Shown here one piece after another: positions 20,650 to 31,490 of a stretch of 64,000 nucleotides of DNA. Both the position numbers and the translations under genes were made by a program. How positions within the stretch are numbered: position 1 is the first letter of the stretch; every line of letters starts with the position of its first letter. The stretch is from NCBI GenBank assembly GCA_902728285.1, contig CACVBU010000351.1:682001-746000 (forward strand), in the 5' to 3' direction. The notes beneath the pieces are model-generated. The model saw only the letters and a program-made list of their open reading frames with translations. It did not search any database and was not told the DNA's origin. This stretch comes from Clytia hemisphaerica (taxonomy: Eukaryota > Cnidaria > Hydrozoa > Leptothecata > Clytiidae).

Positions 20650-21599
20650 GGCGAACCCTAAAAATATTTTTGTTTCCGGTCCACCGGGTGATGAAAAAAA
20701 CACTCACCCGGCCGGCCGCAAAAAAATTTTTTTTGCTAAATTTCGATCCCAAAACTCGATTTTTTAAAGCACTCTTAAAAGTTAAAATAATGGTCTTCTT
20801 TACCTTAAATAAATCTGTAGTAAAACTTGACACCGCTACAGGCTTCGGCATAAGAAAAATTCACGTGTGATCATCGCACGCCTAGATTTTGATTTATAGT
20901 GGTCTAGGCGTGCGATTATTCAAATACTTAATTTTCATCGTTTATACTTTTCAATTGTGTTACAATATATCTAAGAACTGGACACTCTCTTTCATTTTGA
21001 ATATTTATCTTCAATTGCTAAAGGCTCCAAACTGTGATTACGAAGTGAACTTTTTTGAGAAAAAAGGAGAGTGAGAGAAACATTTCCCCAATTTTTTAAA
21101 TCCTCACTTTATGAATGTTTCTTTTTATTTTACTCGCAAATCAGCATGATTCCTTTTATAAAAACAAAGCTGTTTACTTACTGAAAAGTCCCCACTTTGT
21201 GAATGTTTCTATTTATTTTACTCACAAATCAGCATGGTTCTTTTATAAAAACCAAGTTGTATACAAAAAAAAACATTCTTAAAAGTTGAGTTGCAAGCAA
21301 GAATTAACAAAAACAATGCAGGGTTTAGTTTGAGATGAATAAAATTTCATTTCTATAACAATGATCAGGATAAAACCTTCATTCCAAGTGATTTCTAGGC
21401 GTGCATTTTACAGTAGAATATAAAATATCACTTGCGATAAATCACACGCCTCAAAAACTGATTCACGAAAGTTTTCCAAACAAGCAAACTAACCCTAACC
21501 CTAACGATGATGTACGGAAAAAAAATGCGACCGGGTGACGACGAAATAAATTTTCACCCAGCCGGTGGACCGGAAACAAACAATTTTTTCGGGTTCGCC
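20650..21599. mobile_element. 950-bp DNA transposon with TCA target duplication
   Basis: The ends are GGCGAACCCTAAAAA and its near-complement TTTTTTCGGGTTCGCC, flanked on both sides by TCA (20647-20649 and 21600-21602). The inverted repeats go on inward for about 45 bp (TTGTTTCCGGTCCACCGG and complement). Inside are a hairpin around GCACGCCTAG...CTAGGCGTGC (20876-20914), a second TAGGCGTGC site near 21397, and a tandem duplication at 21102-21260. No transposase was recognised. Confidence 0.7.
21102..21260. repeat. Two-copy tandem duplication, about 87-bp period
   Basis: CACTTTATGAATGTTTCTTT and what follows (TTTATTTTACTCGCAAATCA) repeat at about 21193 with few changes. It lies inside the 950-bp element. 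Confidence 0.75.
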
Positions 21600-21602
21600 T
21601 CA

Positions 21603-23125
21603 TGAAACACAAAAGAAAATTTTTGATATGTCATTGTGACACTTCAAAACTAAAAAGACTAAGTCACATTTTTAAACAAAAATGAACTGCTGGTAGATTC
21701 ATATTCAAGGGGTCATTCTTCAGGTCTAGAAAGCCTCACCTACCAAAATTTGACCTCTTATACCTTGTCTTATAACATTTTTTTAAATTGGGTTTTATTT
21801 GTGAGACTTGACCCTCTGGAAAGTTTTCAATTCTATAAAGCCTTAAAAATACATATTTCAGAACTAAAAAGCCTTAAAAGGTGCAAGTCACATGAAAAAT
21901 TGAGAAAGTTGGTTTTTTACATTTTCCTGTATAACTTTTGAACTTGAAGAGATTTTTAAATGAAATTTTCTACAGAGGTAGTTTAACAAAAGATGATTTC
22001 AAAAATGTAAAAAAAACCTAAAAATAGCCAAGACTGAAGTAAAATTAGCCAGGGGGTAATGTATTATACTGTGAAAATATTGTGTCGACGTTTTAGAAAA
22101 ATCTACAAAACCTATCACAATTAAGTTTTTTTTGCAACTTGTTAGTATTTGGATAAGGAGTGTTATGAATGGAATTTTTTTTTGAAATTTCATTCCAGGG
22201 GGTCTGGAAACTAAAAATGCACTTTTTGAATTTAGAAATCAAAAAAGTATTTTTTTTAAATGTAATCCATTCATAACACTCTCTAGACCATAAATTGAAT
22301 CTCTCCTGAAAATTTCAAGTTCCTAGCACTTGTCAATCCTGAGAAAACGTTGCCGAGGTGTGATTTGATTTAAGTCAATTTAAATGTGTTTTCACATCAA
22401 AAACCATATTTTCAATGTAATAGATCATCCTAGTATATTTTCCTCACTGATTCTTTCAGTTAAGTTAATTTAAAGTTGATCTGTTCTGATACAAGAATCC
22501 ACTTGGACATCAGCTGTGCACGATTTCTTTGTGAATGTAAATAATCCAGCCAGAGGGCGGAGGGAGCGTCCCAGACTTTCAATAATTCATCACACACAAT
22601 TGTAAAACCAGCCTCAAGGCTTTCAATTCCTTTACCACTTAGATCTTTAAATAGATACATCATTGAATATGCCTTTGGTCTTGGTCCTTCAATAACTTTT
22701 TTTGGTGTCGTCACAAACTAAGTTCATATCGGAAACGTTGAGTTTGAGAATCAAGTCTTTGGTTTCACCTAGCTCAAGCTTTCTTAGTTGAGAAGAATGA
22801 CATTAAAGAGCTAAAAATGTCATCAGTCAATCCAACATTTCCAAATTAAAGCAGTTTTCATAGTCAAAAATACTGCTGACTGGCTGACAGCCTCCAAAAT
22901 TTGTATGTTTTTAAAAATATCACTTCTTTTTTAAAAATCTCAAAGCTTCATGTATCTACCACCTTAAAATTATCCATCATTTTTAGCATTTTACTTCTCA
23001 AAGTTAAAAAGGTTTAAATCCAATTTTGTTGTTTTAAGACTTTTAGCTCTGGAAATCTTTATTTGCGTGTTTCTCAAGATGGAAAAATGTGACTTAAGTC
23101 TTTTTAGTTTTGATGCAACGATTTG
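21603..23125. other. Non-coding stretch
   Basis: No gene or clear element recognised. A minus-strand frame of 84 codons at 22460-22714 (containing LSGKGIESLEAGFTIVCDEL) has a protein-like look but no family I know and no supporting exons. Confidence 0.35.
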
Positions 23126-23133
23126 GCTTGGGA

Positions 23134-23808
23134 CCCGGGGGGGGTACTACCCTTGTCGACCGACGGGGGTGCTCCGCTGAGGTTCGAAAAATGGACCCTA
23201 CGTGGGACTCGAAATTTGCGAAAAAAGTGACCCAGAATGGGACTGAAATTCCAAAATTTTCTACTTTTTCCCCAAATTTTCCAGAAATAGGCACCCTACG
23301 ACATAGTTCGGAAGGGGGTCACTACCCTCCTACCCTAGAGCTACCCCCCCTACCCTAGGTTCTTCCCCCTTTTAAAATTTGATGCTACCCCCTCAAAATT
23401 TTAAAATCCTACCATAATTCTACCGGTTTTGAATTGAATGTTTCAAACATACTAAACAATCAATAAAGAAGACGTTGCATTGTAAATTAAAAATAAAACT
23501 TCTAATTTGGGAAAACACAAAAAAAACATACCACTGACATCTTACCCCCCCTTTCTAGATGAACCCCCCCTTTCTGAAAACTTCCCCCTTTCTAGAAAAA
23601 ATTCTCTTACCCCCCCTTTCTGAGATTTTCTGAACATCGCTACCCCCCCCCCCCCTTTATAAAGGGGGGGGTGCGAACCATGTACGAGGGACTGATTTTT
23701 CTATTTTGGTGTTTTTGCGACCCTACCTGGGACTCGTGGAGGTTAAAAAAGGTACCCTGACCAGTGGAGCATCCCCGTAACCCATTTTGCCCTAGTACCC
23801 CCCCCGGG
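23134..23808. mobile_element. G-run-ended element with CTTGGGA target duplication
   Basis: It is flanked by CTTGGGA direct repeats (23127-23133 and 23809-23815). The left end is CCCGGGGGGGGTACTA and the right end TAGTACCCCCCCCGGG, exact complements. The 675-bp interior has many C runs and the pairs CACTGG/CCAGTG and GGTGCTCCGCTGA/CAGTGGAGCATCC near the ends. The element at 45052-45395 has the same kind of termini. Confidence 0.8.
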
Positions 23809-23829
23809 CTTGGGAATCATCTGAATTCT

Positions 23830-23851
23830 TAGATAGATAGATAGATAGATA
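23830..23851. repeat. Short (GATA)n microsatellite
   Basis: Five tandem TAGA/GATA units just downstream of the G-run-ended element. Confidence 0.9.
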
Positions 23852-24077
23852 AATATATTTACCGGGACGATCGTAAAAATATATACATGTTCGTAAGAGC
23901 ATATAAAATGTACATTTGCTCTAGTTTTATGGTAATAAATGTATCTAGAATCAACAGATGATCGGGGTACCTAAACCTGCTGCCAATAAGCAAAGGGCAC
24001 TAAATTCACTCGAAAGATGTTCACAATTTGAGCACTGTTTCATTAATTAAATCTTTTTCTTTGCAGTAAAACATAAC

Positions 24078-25254
24078 ATGAGCACACCAAATGGTATTGT
24101 CAAACAAAATGCTGAATATTGGATCAAATTGAATCTTGCTTTAGAAATCCATCTGAAAGCTGTGTTATTTGAACTCCTTTTCAACAAACATGGAAATTCA
24201 ATTTATGTTGGACTACCCACAAATCAAGATCTCCTTCAACAATATCTTATACAATTTCGTAGAACAAAAGAATCTTATTTGAAGGATTTTATTGATTGGG
24301 ATATTTTGTGCCCTAAAGAGGGTTTTACGAACCTTGAACAATGGAATATAGCCCTTGTTATTGATGTTATTATTCATATTTTGTCAATTCCTACTCCATT
24401 AGAAGGATGGGATCAACAAAAGCCTTTGCCTGATGACGATTCTTTATCTGGTATGGTCCTTTGGTCTCGTTGGATACATGAGAAAATCAAAGTGTTGAAA
24501 GTTGAAGAAGCAGGAGATCATTATCATGATATGCTCACAACTTTGAGATACATTTTAAAGACCTTGAACTATAGTGATCTTCAGAAATTCGACGAAAGTA
24601 TCCAAAATGATTTGAAAAGTCAATCAATTGACATGGTGAAACTTTTCCATGGTCAGGAAAGAACTGAACCTTCAGCCAGTCCTTGCAAAGTTGATTTTGT
24701 ACAAAAATTTGAAATTTGTTCGGAGATTCTAGAACTGACTGTTTGTAATGGTCTTTCTTCAACCAGTCCATTTTTGACAAATGGGTCGATTTCTCCTACA
24801 CAATCAGCCTCTGAACACAAGAAACAACCTATAGAATCATCAGAGGAACCATCAAACACAAATACAAGTGAAAATTCACCGAATATGTTAGTAAACCATA
24901 GTGAACCACAACCCTCATCGTCAAAACAACCTACAGAGAGCACTGATGATTTCAATTTTAATAACACTTCTTCAATTGACAGTAAACCACTAAACCGTTC
25001 ACCACTAAGCAACCCAGAGCCTCAAACTACAGCACAGTCAATCACAACAAAACCAAATAATGAACGCACTAGGGTTCCACCTCCAGTTGCAACAAAACCA
25101 AAACGTAGAACTTCACAGCAAAACCAGGAGCGCAAGTTGTCGAATGTTGTATCTTCACAACAAGTGGACAATCAAACACATGATTCCAGTGATCGGAGAA
25201 TGTCAAATGGTTTGCTTGGACAGCATCGAAGTGAAACAGAATTTGACCTTAAAG
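24078..25254 (+). CDS. NLR gene exon 1: HEPN-like domain and low-complexity linker
   Basis: It encodes residues 1-392 plus one base. Family-like stretches are EQWNIALVIDVIIHILSIP, followed by the PxxGW-type element LEGWDQQKPLPDDDSLSG, as in DZIP3-type HEPN domains (a leucine-rich helix, then P..GW, then D.S). The usual HEPN R-N-x4-H catalytic signature is not visible where expected; the segment reads SRWIHEKIKVLK. The domain is therefore probably a binding or oligomerisation module rather than an RNase. The rest is disordered, rich in Ser, Thr, Asn and Gln, with a basic patch PVATKPKRRTS. The exon ends CTTAAAG|GTTTGT. Confidence 0.75.
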
Positions 25255-28200
25255 GTTTGTTCACTTCTGTAATAATCATTCTCTGGAAGGCTCACTAATC
25301 ATGTCAAAAGATTAAAATTTTAGCAGCTGATTTTCTTAAATTTTTTCTTTATCCTTTCATCCTATCTTCATTTTCATTTTATAGCAATATATTTCGCAGG
25401 TCTATTGACCTCTATGAAACATTATTATAGAGAATTACAGTTCAGGCACAAGAGCCTCCAAACCGTTCTTATACAAAAAATCCTTTTAAAATATAGTTTT
25501 TCACGAGGGCTTCCTGTTACCCTCCATTTAAAACCGTCATTCGATCTGGCTTTATTCACCTCGTCTGCTCTCTTTTTCCACTCTTTGATTTGTTCCCTCT
25601 CCATTTTTGATTTTGATATTGATGAAATTGTTTATTGGTTTATTGGTTTGAATTTATTACTAAAATATTTAACAGATAATAAAAATACAATCAGTCATTT
25701 CTTTATACAAATAGAAATCGACCTTATTTTTTATTACTGTTTTAACACCTTTGCTTTTAAGGTACCATTTTGGATGAAGTGTACCAGATAATTGCAGACA
25801 TGTTAACACGAGGTGAATGGGAAAGTATGTTGAACACATTACAACTTTCATTCAAAGAGAAATTCAATATCTTCTTATCCAGTCGATCAATAGACGTCTT
25901 CAAAAGGAGGCATTTATCATGGTTTGATATTCGGAATCGATTGTTACAATTAGATAGAAGTGACGTCATCAAAGCAATCAAAACAAAAACATACATTACC
26001 GAAGGTTAGCATTTTGTTTTCTTGTATTTTCAATTTGTGTTATATTTGTTAGATATGTAGAATGTATATATGCACGTATCCCCTCTGAGATCTTTTGATA
26101 TAGGGGCTGCGTATCGTGTATAAAATTCTCGTCCGAGAGCTAAGGCCGGCGCAAATGAATCCAACATTCAATCCAACATTTCCAATTCATTGTTGGACGA
26201 AATGTTGGACGAAAAGTCACGTGGAAAAATTCGAAAAGTTGCATGAAAAGTCATTTGGGCAAAATGTCAAACATTTTCATCCAACATGATTACGCAAATG
26301 CATCCATCCAACATTGAAACCAACATAAAAGTGACGTCAATCTCGTTAAAAAGTGTTGGGTGAAAAGTTTGACGGCGATCAAACTTCATCCAACATGATT
26401 TCCAACAATTTTCTTAAAAAGTTGCAATTTAATGACTTTCGCAAACGAACCCAACATTTGATCCAACAATAATGTTGGATCAAATGTTGGATTCATTTGC
26501 GCCGGCCTTTACCCCCGTCTTTGTGTTTTTAAGTTTTTAAAAACTTGACTAGCTTGATTAGTAAGTTTTATATGAGAGATCTTTAAATTTCATTAAACTT
26601 TAAATAGTGCAGTCTAAGTGTGCCAAAAGTCATGAACATTGTGCACAAAGGCGTACAAGCACGAGACTTTGCACAAGTGTAGTTTAGGGGTCAAAAATGG
26701 ATTTGAATCTTAGACCCACACAATTGGCACCTGTTTGTGTATTTTACAGACTAAAACAGGTTCCCAAGCTAAAATGGGTTTTTTTTTCTCCAAAGTATGT
26801 CATGTTACATACCGTTGGAATGCATTTTTCATGCTCGTTTAGAAAAACATTACGATATCTGGATATCTGAAAATGAAGCCAAAAAAAGATATTGCGGAAC
26901 GTTGTTTGAAAAATGGCATAATTGCTGACGTCAGCAAAAACTCCAGGAACATGTTACCCAAAAATTATGGTGACTCTCGGACGGGAAATCATAAATAATA
27001 CGCATCCCCTATACCATGTTAATTCTGGGGAAGCACGCAGCCTATTAGATATCATGTGTTTAGATTTTGTCAAAAAATACAAAATAAAAACTCAACAGGG
27101 GTATAGATTATCAGTATTTTAAGATATCAAAAGGAGGATTTTCAGGGAATATCAGATTCTGCCATTAAATTAACTCCCCAATCTCCGTCATTTGCCAAAT
27201 TGACAGCCAAATTCTGCAATCAAAAATTCCTTTGTAGTTTTTTGTGAAAAATACCAGAAATTTAGTACCAGTTCCAGAATTTTTTCTATTTCTAAATTTT
27301 TTCTATTTCTAAATTCTGCAATAGCGTCTAAATTAAAAATTGTTAAAATGTTTTTTTCAAGTTCTTTGTGTCTCACCTAGTTTTAGCAAAGTTTCCTTTA
27401 TCGCGTCTGTTCTAAACCCAAACGATTCTTATTGATTATATCACACTTTTTCACTTCCTTTTTTATAGAGTTTCAGTCAATACTAGAGTTCTATTCATGA
27501 TTTGCACCACTGCAATGACTTCACGAAATTATGCAACTTTACTGTTTTTATTCCACCCAATACGTCACTTTTTCTATTGTTTAAGTGACGTATTAGCTGG
27601 AAAATTTTCAAAGTTCTCAGAAGACTCTCCAGTGCTGCATATATCATGAATTTTTACGGACAAAAAGAGCCCAATTTTCGTCTCCAACCACCTAAATTCA
27701 ACCTAAGTTCTTTGTGTCTCGCCTGGTTTTAGCAAATTTTCTTGTAATAAACATTCTTAGTGATTGATTATATCACACTTTTTCACTTCTTTTTTTATAG
27801 AGTTTCAGTCAACATTAGAGTACCACAAGGAGACGTTACGACAAAACCATATGACCAAAAGATTCGTCAAACCTTTCTTGGGAGCTTCAGGTGAAAAAGA
27901 ATTAGATGACCAGAACCTCGAGGATGCTTTCGTTGAACTAGCAATCATCAAGGGGAAAAATGTCGACGAAAAATTTCTCAATTCTAATCGTGATTATCAT
28001 TTACAGCAAGTTCTACTGGACAAGCAGATGATATCTTTGGATCAACTTATTACCAAGGATGAACGATTTGTGATGATCAGTGGTATCCCAGGAATTGGGA
28101 AATCAACCTTAGTCAAGAAAGTGATTCTAGATTGGGATAAAAGACTATTGTTATCTGGTAAAGGGCCATCGCCTAACATTCAGATTCTATTTCCGATTCT

Positions 28201-30466
28201 ATGTCGAGAATTAAACACAATAGATTTTACTGAAACTTCATCTCATCCGTTAGACATATTGGAAAGATTGTTTCCAGATTTTTTACCACACTGGAGATTG
28301 ATTAAAGACGTGAGTGAGCATGTTTTATTTCTTGTTGACGGTATCGATGAGCTTAAGGGGATTGAACATATTCAGATAGCTTCCAAACGATCGCCAGCCG
28401 TGAATCTCCTGTATCATTTAATGAATCCACAGTTCCTTCTCAACCATAAATGTATATTTGTTGGTCGTCCAAGAACCATCCGTATGGTCAACTCTTTCTT
28501 CAATCTAACCTTCCAATATGAAGTCAAGAAAGTGGAAGTATGTGGATTTAGCAGAGAAAATGTCAAGAACTACGTTCTAAAGCAATTCAAAGAATGTCCA
28601 CAAACAGGACATGATATTCTTCTTAAAATTCAATCATCTCCGATCACAGACGGTTTATCAAGAATCCCCTTCCATGCTTGGGTGTTGACCAGTATCTTCA
28701 AAGATAATCCGTTCATGAAGATACCAAAAACAGCTACTGAATTATTGCTGTACAGTTTCCTAGTCTACATCCGTCGACAGCGAGAGAAAGATATCGAACT
28801 ACAATCTGAAGCTGGTGGAATCAATCTCAAAACGCTTGCCAACGATCAATCAATCCAACAGTACATTCTCTCCATCGCGCATTATTCATTCCAAACTTTG
28901 AAGCACAGTGAAATCGTATTCGAAGCTGGTCCCACCGAATCCTTCTTAGAGATTGAGAAAATTGGATTATTGGTCAAATCAACAAGACGTGAAACAGGAG
29001 TCGTTCTCTACCAGTTTCAGCATCTCATTTTCCAGGAACTCTTCGCCGCTATCCATATTCTCCGAATGAGAGAAAACGCAGATCCTAAAACCCTCAATTG
29101 TTCTATCCTACAATCCTGTCTGACCATCGTTGCTGGCTTGGAAGGGATTCTCTCAACACAGGAAGAGCCGAATCAGATATTACAAGGACTGCTTGCACAG
29201 TTAACTAATTGTGATGCCGAAGCATCAAATGACCATCATGATACACAGATCCTTAGTCTCTTACAAGCTAATTGGATGAGTCATTGGATAAACCAACCAC
29301 CTTCTAGAATTGATATTGACATCAGTGATCTTTTCATCGAAGCATTCTTTGAAAGCCAATGCACCACATTCCCACTACGCATCACTATACCAACCAACAT
29401 TGTGGTCAACTTCACGAAAGAGTCCGATGCTTCACCGCTGACTAAGTATCCATTATACCGATTCTACAATCTACTGGCAATTTTCCTTTATCAATACCAA
29501 GACATCATTGTCCAGTTCTTTCCATTGTTTAGTTTCGCTTGTGGAATTAAAAAGATTGAAAAAATGATATCTCGCACCCAGTCTCTGTACGTCAATACTA
29601 AACATCTCGTCCAAGAAGAAATAATCCACATCTTAACCTACATTTTCGATCAGTTATACAAACTAGAACATTTTAAATCACTGATTATTAATTTCGAATT
29701 TTCGAACCTTGATCGTTTTATTCTTGATTGCATTGCTTCAATTTTCCGTTTCAAAAATTTGGAATCACTTCATCTATGTTGTCTGGATATCACCGAGAAG
29801 CCCCGATTACGTTGGTCCAAGAACCTAGCACTCCTTCAACAAAGTATAAAGCAAAACACCTCTCTCAAGAAACTGACCTTATTCAAGTGTGCTTTAACAG
29901 ATGAAATTATTCTCGATTTGATTCGAGATTTCAGATCATTAACACATCTCGATATTTCGTATAATGGTTTATCACAGATCACTTTGAATCGAATCTTGGT
30001 GAAATTAGATCCTGATTTAACAGTCCAAGTCATCAACTTCAGTTGTAATCATTTCAACCAACAATCTACTAAAGAATTCAAACTAGTTCAACCGGATGTT
30101 GAAGGCAAGTTTCCTACAGTGGAGATCCTAGACATAACTCAATGCCAAATGGACTTGAACTCCACACTAGAGACTGAAATACTTCAAAACATAATCAAGA
30201 TAGTTCGGCACCTTCGAGTTGATAGGTTTACATCGCTGCACCCTTTTCTTGATGTTCTCGGTAAAATGCCCGATTCAGATCGAAAGTTATTGAGCATTTA
30301 CATATCGGGTTTGAACGAGGAAGATGAACAATTTATCGATCATTTTCATAATATTCGAGAAAAATTCGATCGGTTCGATATTCAAATCGAAATACTCGAT
30401 AATCACCCTGTTCGATTTTTGGAACTGCCCGATTGGTTTGAAATGAGATTGAATGCCAATGAATGA
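24078..30466 (+). CDS. NLR-type immune receptor: HEPN(DZIP3-like)-Death-NACHT-LRR, three exons
   Basis: The exons 24078-25254, 25762-26004 and 27801-30466 join in matching phase (1 and 1) into 1361 residues. Domains in order: an alpha-helical N-terminal region (about 12-165) resembling the DZIP3-type HEPN domain; a Ser/Thr/Pro/Gln-rich linker (about 200-390); a Death-fold domain (about 394-473); a NACHT ATPase (from about 560) with Walker A GIPGIGKST at 568-576 and Walker B LFLVDGIDEL at 649-658; winged-helix/NACHT-associated helices; and LRR-like segments (about 1115-1235, for example LTHLDISYNGL). By family knowledge such proteins sense microbial or danger signals in the cytosol and oligomerise to recruit Death-domain adaptors. 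The start is the first ATG (ACATAACATGAG) after an acceptor TTTCTTTGCAG at 24065, implying a 5' UTR intron. Donors GTTTGT and GTTAGC are weak, so exon 2 may be alternatively spliced. No transmembrane segment or signal peptide is seen. Confidence 0.85.
25762..26004 (+). CDS. NLR gene exon 2: Death-fold domain
   Basis: Exactly one domain per exon: 81 codons, phase 1 at both ends, between the acceptor TTGCTTTTAAG and the donor GTTAGC. The pattern EVYQIIADML-x3-EWESMLNTLQLS, a middle RHLSWFDI and a final LDRSDVIKAIK fit a Death domain (six helices, with the conserved W in helix 2 and L/R-D-V near the end). The phase-symmetric exon can be skipped without breaking the frame. Between exons 1 and 2, a CAG acceptor at 25399 opens another phase-compatible frame (MKHYYRELQFRHKSLQ) that could be an optional cassette exon, but its donor is weak. 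Confidence 0.75.
26144..26509. mobile_element. Foldback element in NLR intron 2
   Basis: The left end AAGGCCGGCGCAAATGAATC and the following CCAACATT are mirrored by GGATTCATTTGCGCCGGCCT at the right. The interior is packed with CCAACATT/AATGTTGG motifs in both orientations (CCAACA, TGTTGGA). About 366 bp, non-coding. The right flank of the element (TTACCCCC) gives no clear target duplication. Confidence 0.75.
27368..27830 (+). repeat. Duplicated intron-end/exon-start segment before the NACHT exon
   Basis: A segment of roughly 120 bp (27368-27490: TTCTTTGTGTCTC, TAGTTTTAGCAAA, GATTATATCACACTTTTTCA, TTTTTTATAG|AGTTTCAGTCAA) recurs at about 27708-27830. The second copy is the real acceptor and start of exon 3. 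The first copy keeps the acceptor and the first codons (GAG TTT CAG TCA), then runs into a different sequence. Confidence 0.8.
27801..30466 (+). CDS. NLR gene exon 3: NACHT and LRR-like region
   Basis: A single large exon of 888 codons after the acceptor TTTTTTTATAG. It starts EFQSTLEYHKETLRQN, a short helical lead into NACHT. P-loop, Walker B with the DGIDEL acid pair, a sensor-like FVGRPRT segment and FQHLIFQELFAA (typical of the end of the NACHT-associated helical region) are all present and intact. The C-terminal third has degenerate leucine-rich repeats and a tail without a recognised domain. A large NACHT-LRR exon preceded by small Death-fold exons is the usual organisation of invertebrate NLR genes. 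No obvious AATAAA follows the stop closely. Confidence 0.9.
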
Positions 30467-30630
30467 ACAATTTGTAAAGCGCTTCAAAGATGATTTTCCG
30501 GCGCTCTTAACACGAGATTTCTTTCGAGTTTTGGATTTTAATATCTTTATATCGTTTTCAGCAGTCATCTTCTTTGCTTATCAAAACGAAATCTGAAACT
30601 TTTCTTGAGAAGAGATTTATTTTGGTAATA

Positions 30631-30954
30631 CATTAAAGGAAGAAATTTTGGCGGAAGTTTAACTTGGCGGATGGCCGAAAAAGTTTTTTCAGAGGGAAGT
30701 TAATTTGCTGGTTAACTTGAAAAATTAAATTTGGCGGGAATTCAACTTGGCGGATGAAGGACGTTTTGGTCCAAAAAACGCCATTATAAGCCTGAAATAG
30801 CACACATTTGGGGGAATACATAGAGCAATTTAAATTTGGCGAGAATTTAATTTGACGGATGATGGAAAAAATTAAATTTGGCGGGAACTTAATTTGGCGG
30901 ATTTTGTCCAAATCCGCCAAATTTTCTTCCCGCCAAAATTTCTTCCTTTTAATG
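30631..30954. mobile_element. Intact TTGGCGG-type MITE
   Basis: The ends CATTAAAGGAAGAAATTTTG and the complement AAAATTTCTTCCTTTTAATG are flanked by TA. The interior repeats AATTTGGCGG(G/A) many times. It lies about 165 bp beyond the NLR stop codon and may fall in its 3' UTR. The halves at 13452-13541 and 17631-17880 belong to the same family. Confidence 0.8.
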
Positions 30955-31288
30955 TAATTTGAGTCGCTAATGAACCTAAACAAATCTCTTCTAGGGGCTC
31001 TCAAGGCAACGGGCCAAAATATGAATTAGAAAAAAAATCTAGAAACAGCTCTTGTTTCTGCTTTACAGTGGGTTCTAGTGAGCGAGAATTGAAGTTCGTC
31101 TAGAAGTATAGGGGTTCATTTATAAATACAGTATGCCTTGAGTCATCTTAACTGCAATTCGTTTAATTAAAATCCTCGCTGATCAAATTGTACTAGTGGA
31201 CTTGGAAAGCTTTGGACGTTTGAGGCTCACAATTAAATTGTTTAAGAAAGTCAATAACACATTTTCTTTAGGGAGAAAGCACACATTT

Positions 31289-31490
31289 TTTTTATAAGCG
31301 ACCAGGTTGCTAAGGCTCCAGCCCTGAAATTTGTCTCGTTAAGTAAAAGCTTTTTAGATAATCTAAGCAAGTCAAACGATAGCCTCCGACCCAATAAGCA
31401 TAAATATGATATCAGGGGTGGTCAAGAAATAAGCTAGTATGCTAAGCAACCCCAGCCCTAACCCGAAAATTGGAGTTGCTTGTAAAAAAT
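31289..31490. mobile_element. MITE related to 11723-12056
   Basis: The ends TTTTTTATAAGCGACCAGGT and, at the right, GGAGTTGCTTGTAAAAAAT share the GTTGCTAAG and CAGCCCTGA segments with the 11723 element. Confidence 0.55.

Noticed and set aside
21490-21507. Telomere-like CCCTAA repeats
   Set aside because: Only about three units, inside a transposon; no evidence of a telomere or fusion site.
24535-25012. Minus-strand frames of 81 and 119 codons
   Set aside because: They lie antisense to NLR exon 1 and show no family features.
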